The notes under the pieces were generated by a model. That model was not told the origin of the DNA. It ran no database searches and saw only the letters and a program-made list of their open reading frames with translations. From Lithodes maja (Eukaryota > Arthropoda > Malacostraca > Decapoda > Lithodidae), in NCBI GenBank assembly GCA_037953745.1, contig JBAKBP010001405.1, forward strand, positions 1-64,000: DNA of 64,000 nucleotides, written 5' to 3'. A program made the position numbers and the translations under genes. How positions within the stretch are numbered: the first letter of the stretch is position 1; every line of letters starts with the position of its first letter. Of the stretch, positions 21,545 through 32,106 are shown in pieces.

Positions 21545-23235
21545 TGTTACGAATCTGGACCTCAGTTGCTTGGAGACGGTATACAAAAATAATTACTAAT
21601 GGAAATGCACCTTGTCTCTCTACCAAACAACACCACGACGCAACAGGTAAGAGCACTTTGAACGTTTCCAGGCTCTTCTCAGGTCTTAAGGTGCACACTG
21701 CCCTGCTCCTATTCTGAATAATAAGTAGAACAGAAATACTCATGTAACTTACTAGCTACTAGAACTCGAAACCAACACCGGGATTAGCAATGCTGGGTTG
21801 GATAATCAAAACAGTTAAATACATAATTATAGGCTACCACCAGACATAAAAAAAAAAAAAAAGTGCAGGTGTACTTCGAGCATAACAGGCTATGCGCGCC
21901 CTCGACAATACCGTACTACCGTGCGCAAACCAGCCAACGGTAATCCACTCTCAACCCAAGAGAGTAATATAATATAATAATAATATTGCATACATATAAT
22001 GAACTAACAATACAAGGCAGTGTCCTAATATGACTACTAACGTCGGGGTGATATTAGTGGAAGCAAGTAGCCCTGACCACGGCTAATATCACACCAGTAT
22101 ATCCTGCTTCAACCTGGGCCCCCCAGTGAGTTACCGCCCAAACAATGAACTCTTAGAGTCCACCTCCCACACTCACTTAACTATGGGGGGGGGGGGGGGG
22201 GGGTCCAGACTGAAGCTGGATTCCTAATTAATATTACACACTCTGTTGCCTGAGTTCGAAACCCGAGATAGGGAACACACAAGAGCTGGGGCAGAACCGT
22301 CAAGGCTGTTACCGGGTCCTAAGCACGAACACTGGGAAAATTATGTCGGGGTTATGGATGTATGTGTGTGTGGACTGTCTATGGGATTAACAGTGCTTAT
22401 TAGTAAGGAGCCCGGCAAACCTCCCAGCTCTTCCCTATCACGAATCCCGAAGCAGCCACCAGAGGTTCAGAATATATAAAACAAAGGGAAAGATAATAAA
22501 TGGAAGAAATAAATGGAGGAAAAGGAAGAATTAAAAGAATGACAGATTGTCTAGGATTCTCTGTTAATTACGTTACTTTAATAATATGCAAGCAAGGAAA
22601 AATAAACAGGGGCAGACTGGTGTGCCACTAGAGAGGGCTACCACCATCTATACTGTCTGGCCGCCCACGAGAGAATGGTGAGGCCTGGCCCTGGCGATGC
22701 TAGCGGAAGCCAGGCTCAAACTAAGAGAGTTGCAATATCTCACCACACGATATGATAAGACTAAGACACTTCACAAGAATAACTTGTGCTAAAGTATTCC
22801 TGTGTTATCAAATTAACTAAAACAGTGTGGCAGATAAAATAAAGTACATCTTGATATTGCAACACAACTAACCTTGCAATGGTCACATAATTAAATGAAA
22901 CGGGTGGGGCTGGCAAACTCGCCGCCCCCTCCCTCCCTCCCCGAGACGGGAGCAACATCCCTCATCTAAGCACAGATAGTTTGCAAATTACACCGTTGCC
23001 ACTCTTACGAATCTTCATATATGAAACAAGTAACACTCTATTGGCTCATTCTACACAAATGTTTATTGAGACAAAATCGCTTAGAGGCACGGCAAAACTA
23101 GTCATGTACAATTGGAAGGGTATCGGGGTCAAACTCACAATACCAGGTCTTCTAATACTAGATTGGCACAGCTGCTTTAATAAGTCAGGCGCCACTACGT
23201 CTAGCTACTCCTAAAAGACCCTGGTCATTGTGACA
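21545..23235 (-). repeat. Element II 3' LTR (1691 bp)
   Basis: Matches 27126-30625 outside the nested insert, including an A run near 21850, a G run (about 18 nt here, 7 nt in the partner) near 22186, and a GTTGCCTGAGTTCGAAACCC segment. It is uninterrupted at the site where the partner LTR carries the solo LTR (AAATACATAATT at about 21815), so it documents the empty site. Confidence 0.93.
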
Positions 23236-23418
23236 TCCTCACGCGGGGGGGGGGGGGGGGGCAGTTTTGAACCTTTGAAACAAAACTTTCATTATTAGTT
23301 TACAACTGCAAAATATGTACATTTGACAGTCTTTTGTATTTTTACATTTTATAGATATTTTTTTAACATGAGTAAATATGACTTACTAACTAAATAGCCT
23401 CATACTCTCCTATCATTC
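23236..23418 (-). other. Element II 3' internal non-coding end
   Basis: Between the RNase H stop and the 3' LTR. It contains a G run of about 18 nt on the plus strand (23245-23262). On the minus strand the few bases next to the LTR read GCGTGAGGA, a possible degenerate polypurine tract. Confidence 0.6.
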
Positions 23419-24132
23419 CTAAGAGGACTCATGGGACAAACAGTCTGCCAGGACATTATCAACACCACAGATGTGCCTAACATCGAGATGATATTCTTGC
23501 AACGTCAAACTCCAGCGAGTAAGTCTCTGGTTCTTGTCCCTGAGCCTATTAAGAAACTGCAGAGCATGATGGTCATAGTAGATTCTGAGCACGGGCCCAT
23601 AGGGTGGCAAATAAACAGCGAAATGGTATAAACTCAAAATAATAGCTAGCAACTCCCTCTCGATCACAGAATAATTCTTGTGTGCTCGGTTAAACTTTTT
23701 CAAAAAGTAGAAAATGGAGTGCTCAACATCATCCATGTAGACTAAACAATTGGGGACATCATGCACAACCCTGTCCATTAACCGCTGAAAGGTAGTGGGA
23801 GCATTCCTCAAGCCGTAAGGCATTACCTGGCACCGATACACTCCTCCCCCCACCACTAAACTAGCGATTTTCTTGGCACGTTCTGGTAGTGGGACTTGCA
23901 AATAGCCTTTAACTAAGTCCACTTTTATGATGAACGTGGCTGCCCCAATCTTGTCTACCGAGTCATCAACTCTCGGTAAAGGGTAGGTATATGTCTTGGA
24001 GAGTAAATTTACTTTGCAAGGTGGTAATTTTATAGGCTTGTTCTCTCCCACATCGATGTTATGCACCGCCCAAGATGTCAAACCTGGTGCATCCTCGAAC
24101 ACGTGTGGATAAGCCCACAAGGTAGTAAACAT
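23419..24132 (-). pseudogene. Element II reverse transcriptase-RNase H, internally deleted
   Basis: Begins with the RT N-terminus (HVFEDAPGLTSWAVHNIDVG), runs through YPLPRVDDSVD, the first catalytic Asp motif KVDLVKGYLQV, QVMPYGLRNAPTTFQRLM and the active site LVYMDDV. Directly after YMDD it jumps to the RNase H motif HKNYSVIERELLAIILSL, then YYDHHALQFL, LTRWSLTLQEY and VDNVLADCLS. The RT thumb and the first RNase H acidic motif are therefore deleted in frame. The preceding ORF is joined by a 1-nt shift in an A run near 24145. Segments for the V-N...V-P-K-x-D-G region are also missing. It cannot be a working enzyme. Confidence 0.9.
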
Positions 24133-24136
24133 CTCC

Positions 24137-25645
24137 TCAACCCTTTTTCGGAGGTAAATGGGTCAATTTCTCCCGCAGGGCCAGGTACCCGTTCTCTGCC
24201 CATGTCCCAGCCGGCACAGCCTCACCTGGGAAAAACTCCCTCTCCTCCTCCTTCATGCCTTCTACAACCAGGACAGGGCAACGAGACACGGCATCCTGGT
24301 CCCTGGGACCGAAGAATTGGGGAGAGTGCAGAGGGGGGTTGAGAGGCACTGCAGGAGCCTTGCCTGGCATTCCCACAGTGCATGAACCACTAACCCCGGG
24401 ACCCGGGTTATCCAACCACCATCCACCAGGCCCACGCTCACCCTGCACCTCCGACTCCAACTCTCCAGTCAATAACCTAGGCAAGAAATTTACCATCTCT
24501 GACTCAACTTTCTCTACTGACCCGTTCTGAGCGGATACAGTAGCACAAACTGCCTCAGACAACTCTCCGTTAACACCAGCAGGTGACTGATCGGCACCCA
24601 GGCAACTCTCTCGGCTAGCCCCTTTAGGTGACGTCGCCTGTGTGCCCGCCGCACGACAGTACCTCTTCAACATGTTAATATGGCAGAGCTGATGGGTCTT
24701 ATGTCTGTCTGGATTACTCTCCCCGACCTTAGAAAACAAGTGTGTTAATAAAGCATCACTCTGCGGCACCTCACCAATCTCCCCCGGTGCCACGGTGGTA
24801 AGATCAGGTATAGCCTCCAAGTCGGTCTGATTCGATGATACAGGATCAACCGGTCCTCCTGTAGGGACCCGATCGCTCCCTTCAGTATCACCTCTGGCAC
24901 CGGGTGAAACGAGTGAGGAGCTTTCCGCTGAGCCTTCCTCCTCGTCCTGCACACCCTCGGCACCCTGCAGATCAGTCGAATCTATGGGTGATGCAGATTC
25001 AGTACTGTACATCCCCTCGATCAGATCTATCTCCTCCCCTAACAATTCCTCCGGCTGTGCAACCTGGGCCATAGATCTCATGTCCTCACACACCGGAAAC
25101 AAATCGGGAGGCAGCTTCTTAGCCTCCTGGTTCCTCTCCTCCGGCTGTACCTGCTCCGACACCACTACTGGAGGTGGAAAGACTCTACTCCCTGCCATAT
25201 CTGCTCCAAGCAGAAAATCAATCCCCTCCACAGGTAATGTGTCCACGACCGCTACTTTCGCCGTCACCATGACTACAGGACACCTAAGATGAACAGGAAC
25301 GAGGCTATAATGGGCCTCAGTGTTTACACCTCGACATAACACAAACTCGTCAGATTTTATAGGCTTCCCCGTCAAGTTCAAACACATGGACTGCTTAGCT
25401 CCCGAACCCCTAAGAACTTTGACTGGATACACCTTCCCACCCAGCTCTACTTCACCCTCATGAACGAAAGCCTGGCACCAAGCGAGCGAGGCTTCTGGAC
25501 TTGCATTGCTACCTAGTTGAGACACTTTGTCGGGGGCAGGCTGTGCCACGGCCGTTGGCACCCCATGCATCACCCTTCGGTCTGCCTCCAACCTCGGTAA
25601 CAAAGATTCATCCCCTCCTCCCTGGATACCAACCACTATCGACAC
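24137..25645 (-). pseudogene. Element II protease + integrase tail, integrase core absent
   Basis: A 502-codon open frame. The protease-like part has VYPVKVLRGSGAKQSM, where the expected catalytic D-S/T-G is G-S-G (GGT codon), then LPVEGIDFLLGADMAG. The linker LFPVCEDMRSMAQVAQPEE matches that of element I. Instead of an integrase, the frame goes from acidic linker straight to CHINMLKRY, the very end of the GPY/F domain, then a long Pro/Gly/Glu-rich stretch and the RT lead-in LREKLTHLPPKKG. No zinc-binding or D,D,E motifs occur. The integrase tail lying upstream of RT again shows INT-RT order. The frame is long, but the protease is probably dead and integrase is missing. Confidence 0.88.
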
Positions 25646-27020
25646 AGGCTTAGCAAGCTCTGCAGAAGACTTTGCCTGGGGACAGTTTGGTTTAATTTGT
25701 CCGGCTTGTTTACACCCATAACACCTAACAACACTAGAATCAGGTCGGGCTGAATTTGGTGATTTTGGTTTGTCTCCACCGTTATTATTACGTGTGGAAC
25801 CAGGGCAACTATTACTGTACCCTCCGCTTCCACCTGCTCAGTACTTCTCATCACGTGCAGTCGTGGGGGGGGGGGGGGGCATATCTGGCACGATCAGTAA
25901 AACCCTTGGTTGCCAACACTCGATCGTCAGCCCACACGGCAGCATCAGACAGCTTGCCGGGGCGATTCTCACGGATCTTTTGGCAAATTTCTCTGTCGAC
26001 ATAAGGCGATAGGCTTCTGGTCTGAGTTCATAAGCCTTAAGGATAGCCTGCTTCAAATTATCATACACAGCTAAGTCCTCCACTGACATCCTATCATATG
26101 CCTCAAGTGCCTTTCCCTTAAGAACCAATGCCGCCCAGCGTTCCCGTGGCCACTCGAACTCCGGTGCTTTCTTTTCAAATCGCTGGAACCATTCAGTGAC
26201 TTTTTCCTCATCAAAAGCGGGAACGAGCTTCAGGCTATAAGACAACTTTAACTCGCTAGATTTCTCCCTGTGTACCGTGCTCACTTGTCCATTGTGTACC
26301 TACCCCCTTCTACCTCAACTTTGGTTCTTTGTAACTCCATTGTCATTCTTTGTATTTCTAACCTCTCCTGCATCTCTCTCTCTTTCTCTTCTCTTCTCTC
26401 CTGCATTTCCAATTTCTTCAACTCTAATTGTATTAGAGCATCACTCGATAGCCCTATCGGGGCAAAAGTAGGGGGTGGTGTAGGAACATAAGCGGGACGG
26501 TAACGTGGCTGAATCGTAGAAAGTCCGGCTGGGATAAATGGGGGGGGGGGGGGGGAGGTGTAACCTGGTTCTGTGCCGCCCAGCCAGCGGCAGGAGTAGA
26601 GTGTAAAGGATAAAAATGGGGTTGAGAAAGTTGGGGCACACCAGGAGGCACTTCAGGTAACAACGGGGGAATAACAGTAGGACAGGTAAACTGGGAAGAC
26701 GTTATGCTCTCATTAAAAGGACTGGGTGTGCGCAGCGGAGAGCGTGCAGGTGTGATATAGCCTCCTGCTGGCACAGGCTCAGCCTCCTCTCGAACATCGT
26801 AATAATACTGCCATATATACTGCTGACATGTTTCCCTCGTGGTAAGAAGAGACCCCACTACTCCCAACACTGATGCAATCAACCTCAATTCCTCCACACT
26901 TCTCAACTGCATCTGTGCCCATTCTGGAGAACTCCGAAGGAACACTCTCGCATCCTCCTCACTGGTGATATGCAACGGTACAACACTCTCCCCCTCCTCT
27001 CTTGCTTGTTGTTCAGACAT
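25646..27020 (-). pseudogene. Element II gag (multiple frameshifts)
   Basis: ATG at 27020 (MSEQQAREEGESV). The N-terminus has SEEDARVFL and a helical RLIASVLG segment, then a Pro-rich region. The frame is lost in a run of about 16 C on the minus strand (26540-26555). A coiled-coil-like Glu/Arg/Lys region (about 26460-26290) and a capsid-like region (KLVPAFDEEKVTEWFQRFEKK...RWAALVLKGKALEAYD) follow in other frames. Another C run at about 25866 precedes a zinc knuckle C-x2-C-x4-Q-x4-C at about 25690-25731, where the canonical His is Gln. The gag matches that of element III region by region. At least four frame changes; not functional. Confidence 0.87.
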
Positions 27021-27106
27021 AGTAAAATAAAATGCTAGACACCTATTCAAAAAAAAATCCTCTGATCAAAATAAATCTTATTAATACTGCTGGTAATATT
27101 CTGATT

Positions 27107-27124
27107 ATCCTGGCAAGGTCGCCA
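27107..27124 (-). other. Element II primer-binding site
   Basis: One base inside the 5' LTR the minus strand reads TGGCGACCTTGCCAGGA. The TGG start pairs with tRNA 3' CCA, and the same TGGCGACCTTGC follows the 5' LTR of element III, so both families probably use the same tRNA primer, which I cannot identify. Confidence 0.75.
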
Positions 27125-27125
27125 C

Positions 27126-30100
27126 TGTTACGAATCTGGACCTCAGTTGCTTAGAGACGGTATACGAAAATAATTACTAATGGAAATGCACCTTGTCTCT
27201 CTACCAAACAACACCACGATGCAACAGATAAGAGCACTTTGAACGCTTCCAGGCTCTTCTCAGGGCTTAAGGTGCACACTGCCCTGCTCCTATTCTGAAT
27301 AATAAGTAGAACAGAAATACTCATGTAACTTACTAGCTACGAGAACTCTAAACCAACACCGGGATTAGCAATGCTGGGTTGGATAATCAAAACAGTTAAA
27401 TACTGTGATGCTCACCGCTTCCCCCAGAACCGTATGGCTTACTCGCTAGGACTCGCCAGGGCAGAGAATGTAGCTACAGTCTACCTATCATTGTGTACTT
27501 TCCTTCTCGAGAAAGCTTGTGTTGCAGACAGTTCAGAACTGTTCTTTATTTTCGTCTGTCACAATCCTTTCTATTTTATTTAGTCAATTGAAAGTATTGT
27601 GTTAAGTAGTTGAATGATGGGAAGGCGAGCGGGAGAGAGAGAGAGACCAGGTGGTGTGACTTGGTGGCGAGTGTGGCGCGTGGCTGGCCCCCTTACATAG
27701 GCCTCGCGGGATTCGTTGCCTCCTGCCTAACACTGCCTACTAGGCGGCTGCTTACTGGGCGACTGTCGCGCGCCCTCGTGCCATTCCTGTGAACTGGGAC
27801 TCCAGCAAGGCGGTCCCTGGGAATATCCTTGTCAAATCCGTCCCAGACAGCATACTCTAAGCATCTCCCATGAACTGTTCCACACTCTTGTCTTAGAATC
27901 TTTCTCTCCTACTGCCTCTATCATTTCCACTACTTCCTCACCTTTTATTAATATCAATCCCCCTCTGGTTCTCTGCATCCACACCTTGAATTGGTGGCCA
28001 GACTGTATTATATGCTGGATCTCATATTTCTTATGTACTAGGCTAAGGTTGAAGATAGTCATTGTCTTTTTGGGAGATTGTATTGCTCGGACTGTCTCCA
28101 TCAATCACTAATGTTTCTACAGGGTTAAATAATGCTAGACTAGGGATCAGGTACCTTGCTGTTGGTGTTTTCACTGTGTGTAGGCTACTTTTGAACTGCA
28201 CGACACTACGGATTCTGTGGGTTACCTGGGTGGATCTTTTGTCTGTGTACCTTGGAGTTTAGACTGTGTAGTGCATGAGGGCTGCTTGCCTAATCCACCC
28301 AACACTGTTCTAACTCTATTTGCTTTTACTTTTGAGGATCGCCAGGAGGATACTCGATACTTGTGATCGAGAATCCTCAAGAGAGCACCCCTTCATATTA
28401 ACGTAATCAGGCCGCACAGACCCAAGGTCCACACTAGGCTAGGAGCTGCCTTGCTCCACCAGAATTCTGTACCTTTGCGCATCCCAACTAGACTTTATTA
28501 ACCCGGGTAGACATTAGCTGGATTAGATCATATACTCTTTTATGCATACCCATTATTTCTACACAAGCATTTTGAGGTCTAGGTTGCTGTAGAGAGACAT
28601 AACCAGCATAGACCGGTTTTGTTAATAGGAGTACTACTTTTTCGTGGCGAGCATTATTGCTGTTGCACCGCTTATAATATTCTTGTGTCCAATAACATTA
28701 TAGGTCCAGCCTTTTTGTGTATTTAGCCTACACGTGCATTGTCCTGCCTCCTGCTATTTTGTGGTTCCATTTCCGATACGTTCTTCTTAGTAGCATCCGA
28801 CATTATTCAGAAGATTCCTTGTTCGGTGCTTGAGGACTTTACAACACTTTCTTTCATAAAGGAGTGACAGATATTATTGATTAAAGTAACATTAAGTAAA
28901 CCTTCTTCTTGTTTGCATTAGATCACTCTTGTGATTTAATTAAGTTAACTATCTTTTCCTTGTGTACCATAACTAAGCAACCATATGTTATAGGTAATAG
29001 GCTGTTTCAGAGAACATCAGCCTATAGTAGAAGCACATAGATACTGAGAGTTAAGATACCCCGCTATCGCAGATATAACTCTGGAGGGTATAATATTATG
29101 TGTTCTTTGTTCGACGGGATTATATATCGGGGGTTGGATCTAGCGTTTCCGTTGTTGCATTTATGCCAGTCTAGTCCAATGTATAAGAGCCACTGATTTA
29201 TACGAGACCCGATCGTAACAATACATATAGGCTACCAGCAGACATAAAAAAAAAAAAAAGAGTGCAGGTGTACTTCGAGCATAACAAGCTATGCGCGCCC
29301 TCGACAATACCGTACTACCATGCGCAAACCAGCCAACAGTAATCCACTCTCAACCCAAGAGAGTTGCACATAATAATATTGCATACATATAATGAACTAA
29401 CAATACAAGGCAGTGTCCTAATATGACTATTAACCTCGGGGTGATATTAGTGGAAGCAAGTAACCCTGACCACGGCTAATATCACACCAGTATATCCTTC
29501 TTCAACCTGGGCCCCCCAGTGAGTTACCGCCCAAAACTATGAACTCTTGGAGTCCACCTCCCACACTCACTTAACTATGGGGTGGGGGGGTCCAGACTGA
29601 AGCTGGATTCCTAATTAATATTACACACTCCGTTGCCTGAGTTCGAAACCCGAGATAGGGAACTCACAAGAGCTGGGGCAGAACCGTCAAGGCTGTTACC
29701 GGGTCCTAAGCACGAACACTGGGAAAATTATGTAGGGTTATGGATGTGTGTGTGTGTGTGTGGACTGTCTATGGGATTAACAGTGCTTATTAGTACAGAC
29801 CCCGGCAAACCTCCCAGCTCTTCCCTATCAAGAATCCCGAAGCAGCCACCAGAGATTCGGAATATATAAAACAAAGGAACAGATAATAAATGCTGATCAG
29901 AGGAAAAGGAAGAATTAAAAGAATGAAAGATTGTCTAGGATTCTCTGTTAATTACGTTACTTTAATACTATGCAAGCAAGGGAAAATAAACAGGGGCAGA
30001 CTGGTGTGCCACAAGAGAGAGCTACCACCACCTATACTGTCTGGCCGCCCACGAGAGAATGGTGAGGCCTGGCCCTGGCGATGCTAGCGGAAGCCAGGCT

Positions 30101-30625
30101 CAAACTAAGAGAGTTGCAATATCTCACCACACGATATGATAAGATTAAGACACTTCACAAGCTTAACTTGTGCTAAAGTATTCCTGTGTTAACAAATTAA
30201 CTAAAACAGTGTGGCAGATAAAATAAAGTACATCTTGATATTGCAACACAACTAAACTTGCAATGGTCACATAATTAAATGAAACGGGTGGGGCTGGCAA
30301 ACTCGCCGCCCCCTCCCTCCCTCCCCGAGACGGGAGCAACATCCCTCATCTAAGCACAGCTAGCTTGCAAATTACACCGCTGCCACTCTTACTAATCTTC
30401 ATATACGAAACAAGTAACACTCTATTGGCTTATTCTACATAAATGTTTATTGAGACAAAAACGCTTAGAGGCACGGCAAAACTAGTCCTGTACAATTGGA
30501 AGGGTATCGGGGTGAAACTCACAATACCAGGTCTTCTAATACTAGACTTGGCACAGCTGCTTTAGTTAATAAGTCACGCGCCACTACCGTCTAGCTAATC
30601 CTAAAAGACCCTGGTCATTATGACA
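27126..30625 (-). repeat. Element II 5' LTR, split by a nested solo LTR
   Basis: LTR arms are 27126-27403 and 29225-30625 (about 1679 bp without the insert), homologous to 21545-23235. The split point carries a 4-bp duplication ATAC. Differences from the partner LTR are scattered substitutions and short indels, plus a shorter G run (29585-29591) and a TG microsatellite near 29742. Confidence 0.93.
27404..29220 (+). mobile_element. Solo LTR of an element III relative, nested in element II
   Basis: 1817 bp bounded by TG...CA (TGTGATGC...GATCGTAACA) with ATAC directly repeated at 27400-27403 and 29221-29224. It is alignable by eye to the element III LTR at many blocks (ACTCGCTAGGA, GAGGATCGCCAGGAG, TCAAGAGAGCA, TTAACGTAAT, AACTCTGGAGGGTAT, CGTAACA) but is clearly diverged, so it belongs to a related subfamily. 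There is no internal sequence, as expected after LTR-LTR recombination. Confidence 0.92.
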
Positions 30626-30627
30626 AT

Positions 30628-30669
<42 letters not shown>

Positions 30670-30713
30670 TATATATCGGAAATGGGAACCTTCCTGGGGA
30701 ATCTCAACTTCAG
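30626..30713. repeat. AT microsatellite and short spacer
   Basis: (AT)n at about 30626-30676, followed by a short spacer up to the left arm of the Penelope-like element. Confidence 0.85.
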
Positions 30714-30850
30714 GAGGAAAAGAATAACGCCCGACGTAACAACCAACATCTTTATTACACACATTTTCAAACGTTTCGACATATAGTGTATGCCATCATC
30801 AGTGACCTAAAAGTATACAACAACGAAAACATTAATTTATTGAAGGATAT
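30714..30850 (-). repeat. Penelope-like arm (left), hammerhead-like core
   Basis: On the minus strand CTGATGA (30796-30802) is followed by a 6-bp stem GGCATA/TATGTC with a 5-nt loop, then GAAAC (30773-30777). That is the conserved box I - stem II - box II layout of hammerhead ribozymes, which are reported in Penelope-like element terminal repeats. One extra T lies between CTGATGA and the stem. Stems I and III are not convincingly assigned. Confidence 0.6.
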
Positions 30851-30959
30851 AAAGTCCGTATATTTAAATATGAGTAACGCTATAACCAAAAACTAAATAA
30901 ATAAAGGTATAGATACTAAACATTTAAATTTGAAAACATATGGGGGATTAGGCAACACT

Positions 30960-31899
30960 TAAGGGGAAAGCAGAAGTCGAAATATTGAGCTTAGGTTAAA
31001 TTTTCTTAATGTGAAGGGATTCTAAAATTCTCAAGTTTACAGAAGAGCAACTATCATTGATTTTAAAGTTGTCCTTGCTTAGCGGAATTTGACATACCTT
31101 AGTGCAATGGTCCCTCACAGCAGAGTGAGGAGGGTTTGCGAGTGGTTGACCCGTCCAGTAAGACTGACTTAAATGCTCATCAACTCAAGTCTTAAGTGAG
31201 CGAACAGTGCTGCCCACATATCCCGCTTGGCAACTGGGACAATTCAAACTATAAACAATTGATGATCGTAGGTTGTCTGACAGGCGGTCTCTAAAATGAA
31301 AACAAAAATAACCAATTGTGAACTTATTTACAGGTATGAATTTAAAGATCTTGTCTGGGTAAAATTTAAGTAAGTTAATCTCAAGAGACATAATTATGTT
31401 CATGGTCCAGTCCCCTAGATAAGGAATGCAAAGATAAATGACCTCCTTACTGGCTGTACGAATAGACATTTTGGGTTGGATTTTATTGTTTAGGAATCTG
31501 CCTAGTAGTGTATCAAATAATGATCCAGTATATCCATTATTACTAAAATACTTCCTCAAAAAGTTAACTTCATTATGGAACATAGAATAATTAGATTAGA
31601 GGCTAAACGCTCGATGGAGGAGAGTCTTAATGCTATTTAGTTTAAAATTAAAATGACAGAAACTGAACAAAATAGTGCCTAAACCCGAGAAAGCTGGTTT
31701 CCGAAAAACCGAGAGAGTTAAACCGCCATTCTTCTTGTTAATTAAAAGGTCTAAAAAGGGGAGTTTGGAATAATTTTCTTCTTCCATGGTAAAAGAAATA
31801 TTATTATGCTGTGAATTAAGGTATATACTCTAAGAACTTAATAGCGTGACCTTTCTCCTGGAAAAATACTAGCCTATCATCGACATAGCGACGGTAGAG
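30960..31899 (-). pseudogene. Penelope-like RT C-terminus + GIY-YIG endonuclease
   Basis: On the minus strand, starting at the inner edge of the right arm: YRRYVDDRLVFF (catalytic YVDD at 31876-31887), a frameshift near 31825, then KLPFLDLLINKK and SVFRKPAFSG, the thumb region, a TAA near 31598, YFSNNGY...LPYLGDW-like connector, then the endonuclease: VYSLNCPSCQAGYVGSTVRSLKT with the GIY-like V-Y-S, a C-x-x-C and Y-V-G, a TGA replacing the Arg codon, and V-D-E-H, HSAVRDHC, FKI, LRILESLHI. The first two thirds of the RT are missing. Two nonsense codons and at least one frameshift make it inactive. Confidence 0.88.
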
Positions 31900-32043
31900 A
31901 TATCCCTCAATAAATTATTGTTTTCGTGTTTGTTTACTTTTAGGTCACTGATGATGGCATACACTACTGTATAAGTGTCGAAACGTTTGAAAATGTGTGT
32001 AATAAAGATGTTGGCTGTTATGTCCCTCGTCATTCTTTTCCTC
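31900..32043 (+). repeat. Penelope-like arm (right), diverged hammerhead-like core
   Basis: Inverted partner of 30714-30850. CTGATGA at 31948-31954 and GAAAC at 31980-31984 are kept, but the intervening segment is longer (about 25 nt) and the clean 6-bp stem of the left arm is lost. Confidence 0.75.

Positions 32044-32103
<60 letters not shown>
32044..32103. repeat. AT microsatellite hosting element III
   Basis: Nearly pure (TA)n right up to the first base of the element III 5' LTR. The same kind of repeat resumes immediately after its 3' LTR (40363-40400), so the insertion target was an AT repeat. Confidence 0.95.

Positions 32104-32106
<3 letters not shown>

Larger units (their letters stand above)
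21545..30625 (-). mobile_element. Ty3/gypsy (Gmr1-like) element II with both LTRs
   Basis: A complete but decayed LTR retrotransposon in minus orientation: 5' LTR at the right (27126-30625, enlarged by a nested solo LTR), primer-binding site, gag, protease, integrase tail, RT, RNase H, 3' LTR at the left (21545-23235). ATAT lies on both sides (21541-21544 and 30626-30629) and is a possible target duplication, though it sits in AT repeats. LTRs read TGTCAC...GTAACA on the minus strand. By eye the two LTRs differ by a few percent, much more than those of element III, so this insertion is older. Confidence 0.92.
30714..32043 (-). mobile_element. Penelope-like element with inverted terminal arms
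   Basis: Arms 30714-30850 and 31900-32043 are reverse complements of each other over about 140 bp with a few substitutions and indels. Between them on the minus strand are the end of a Penelope-type RT and a GIY-YIG endonuclease. Penelope-like elements characteristically have terminal repeats (pLTRs) in direct or inverted arrangement and often 5' truncation. Each arm has a CTGATGA...GAAAC hammerhead-like core. The element sits between AT repeats at both ends. Confidence 0.85.
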
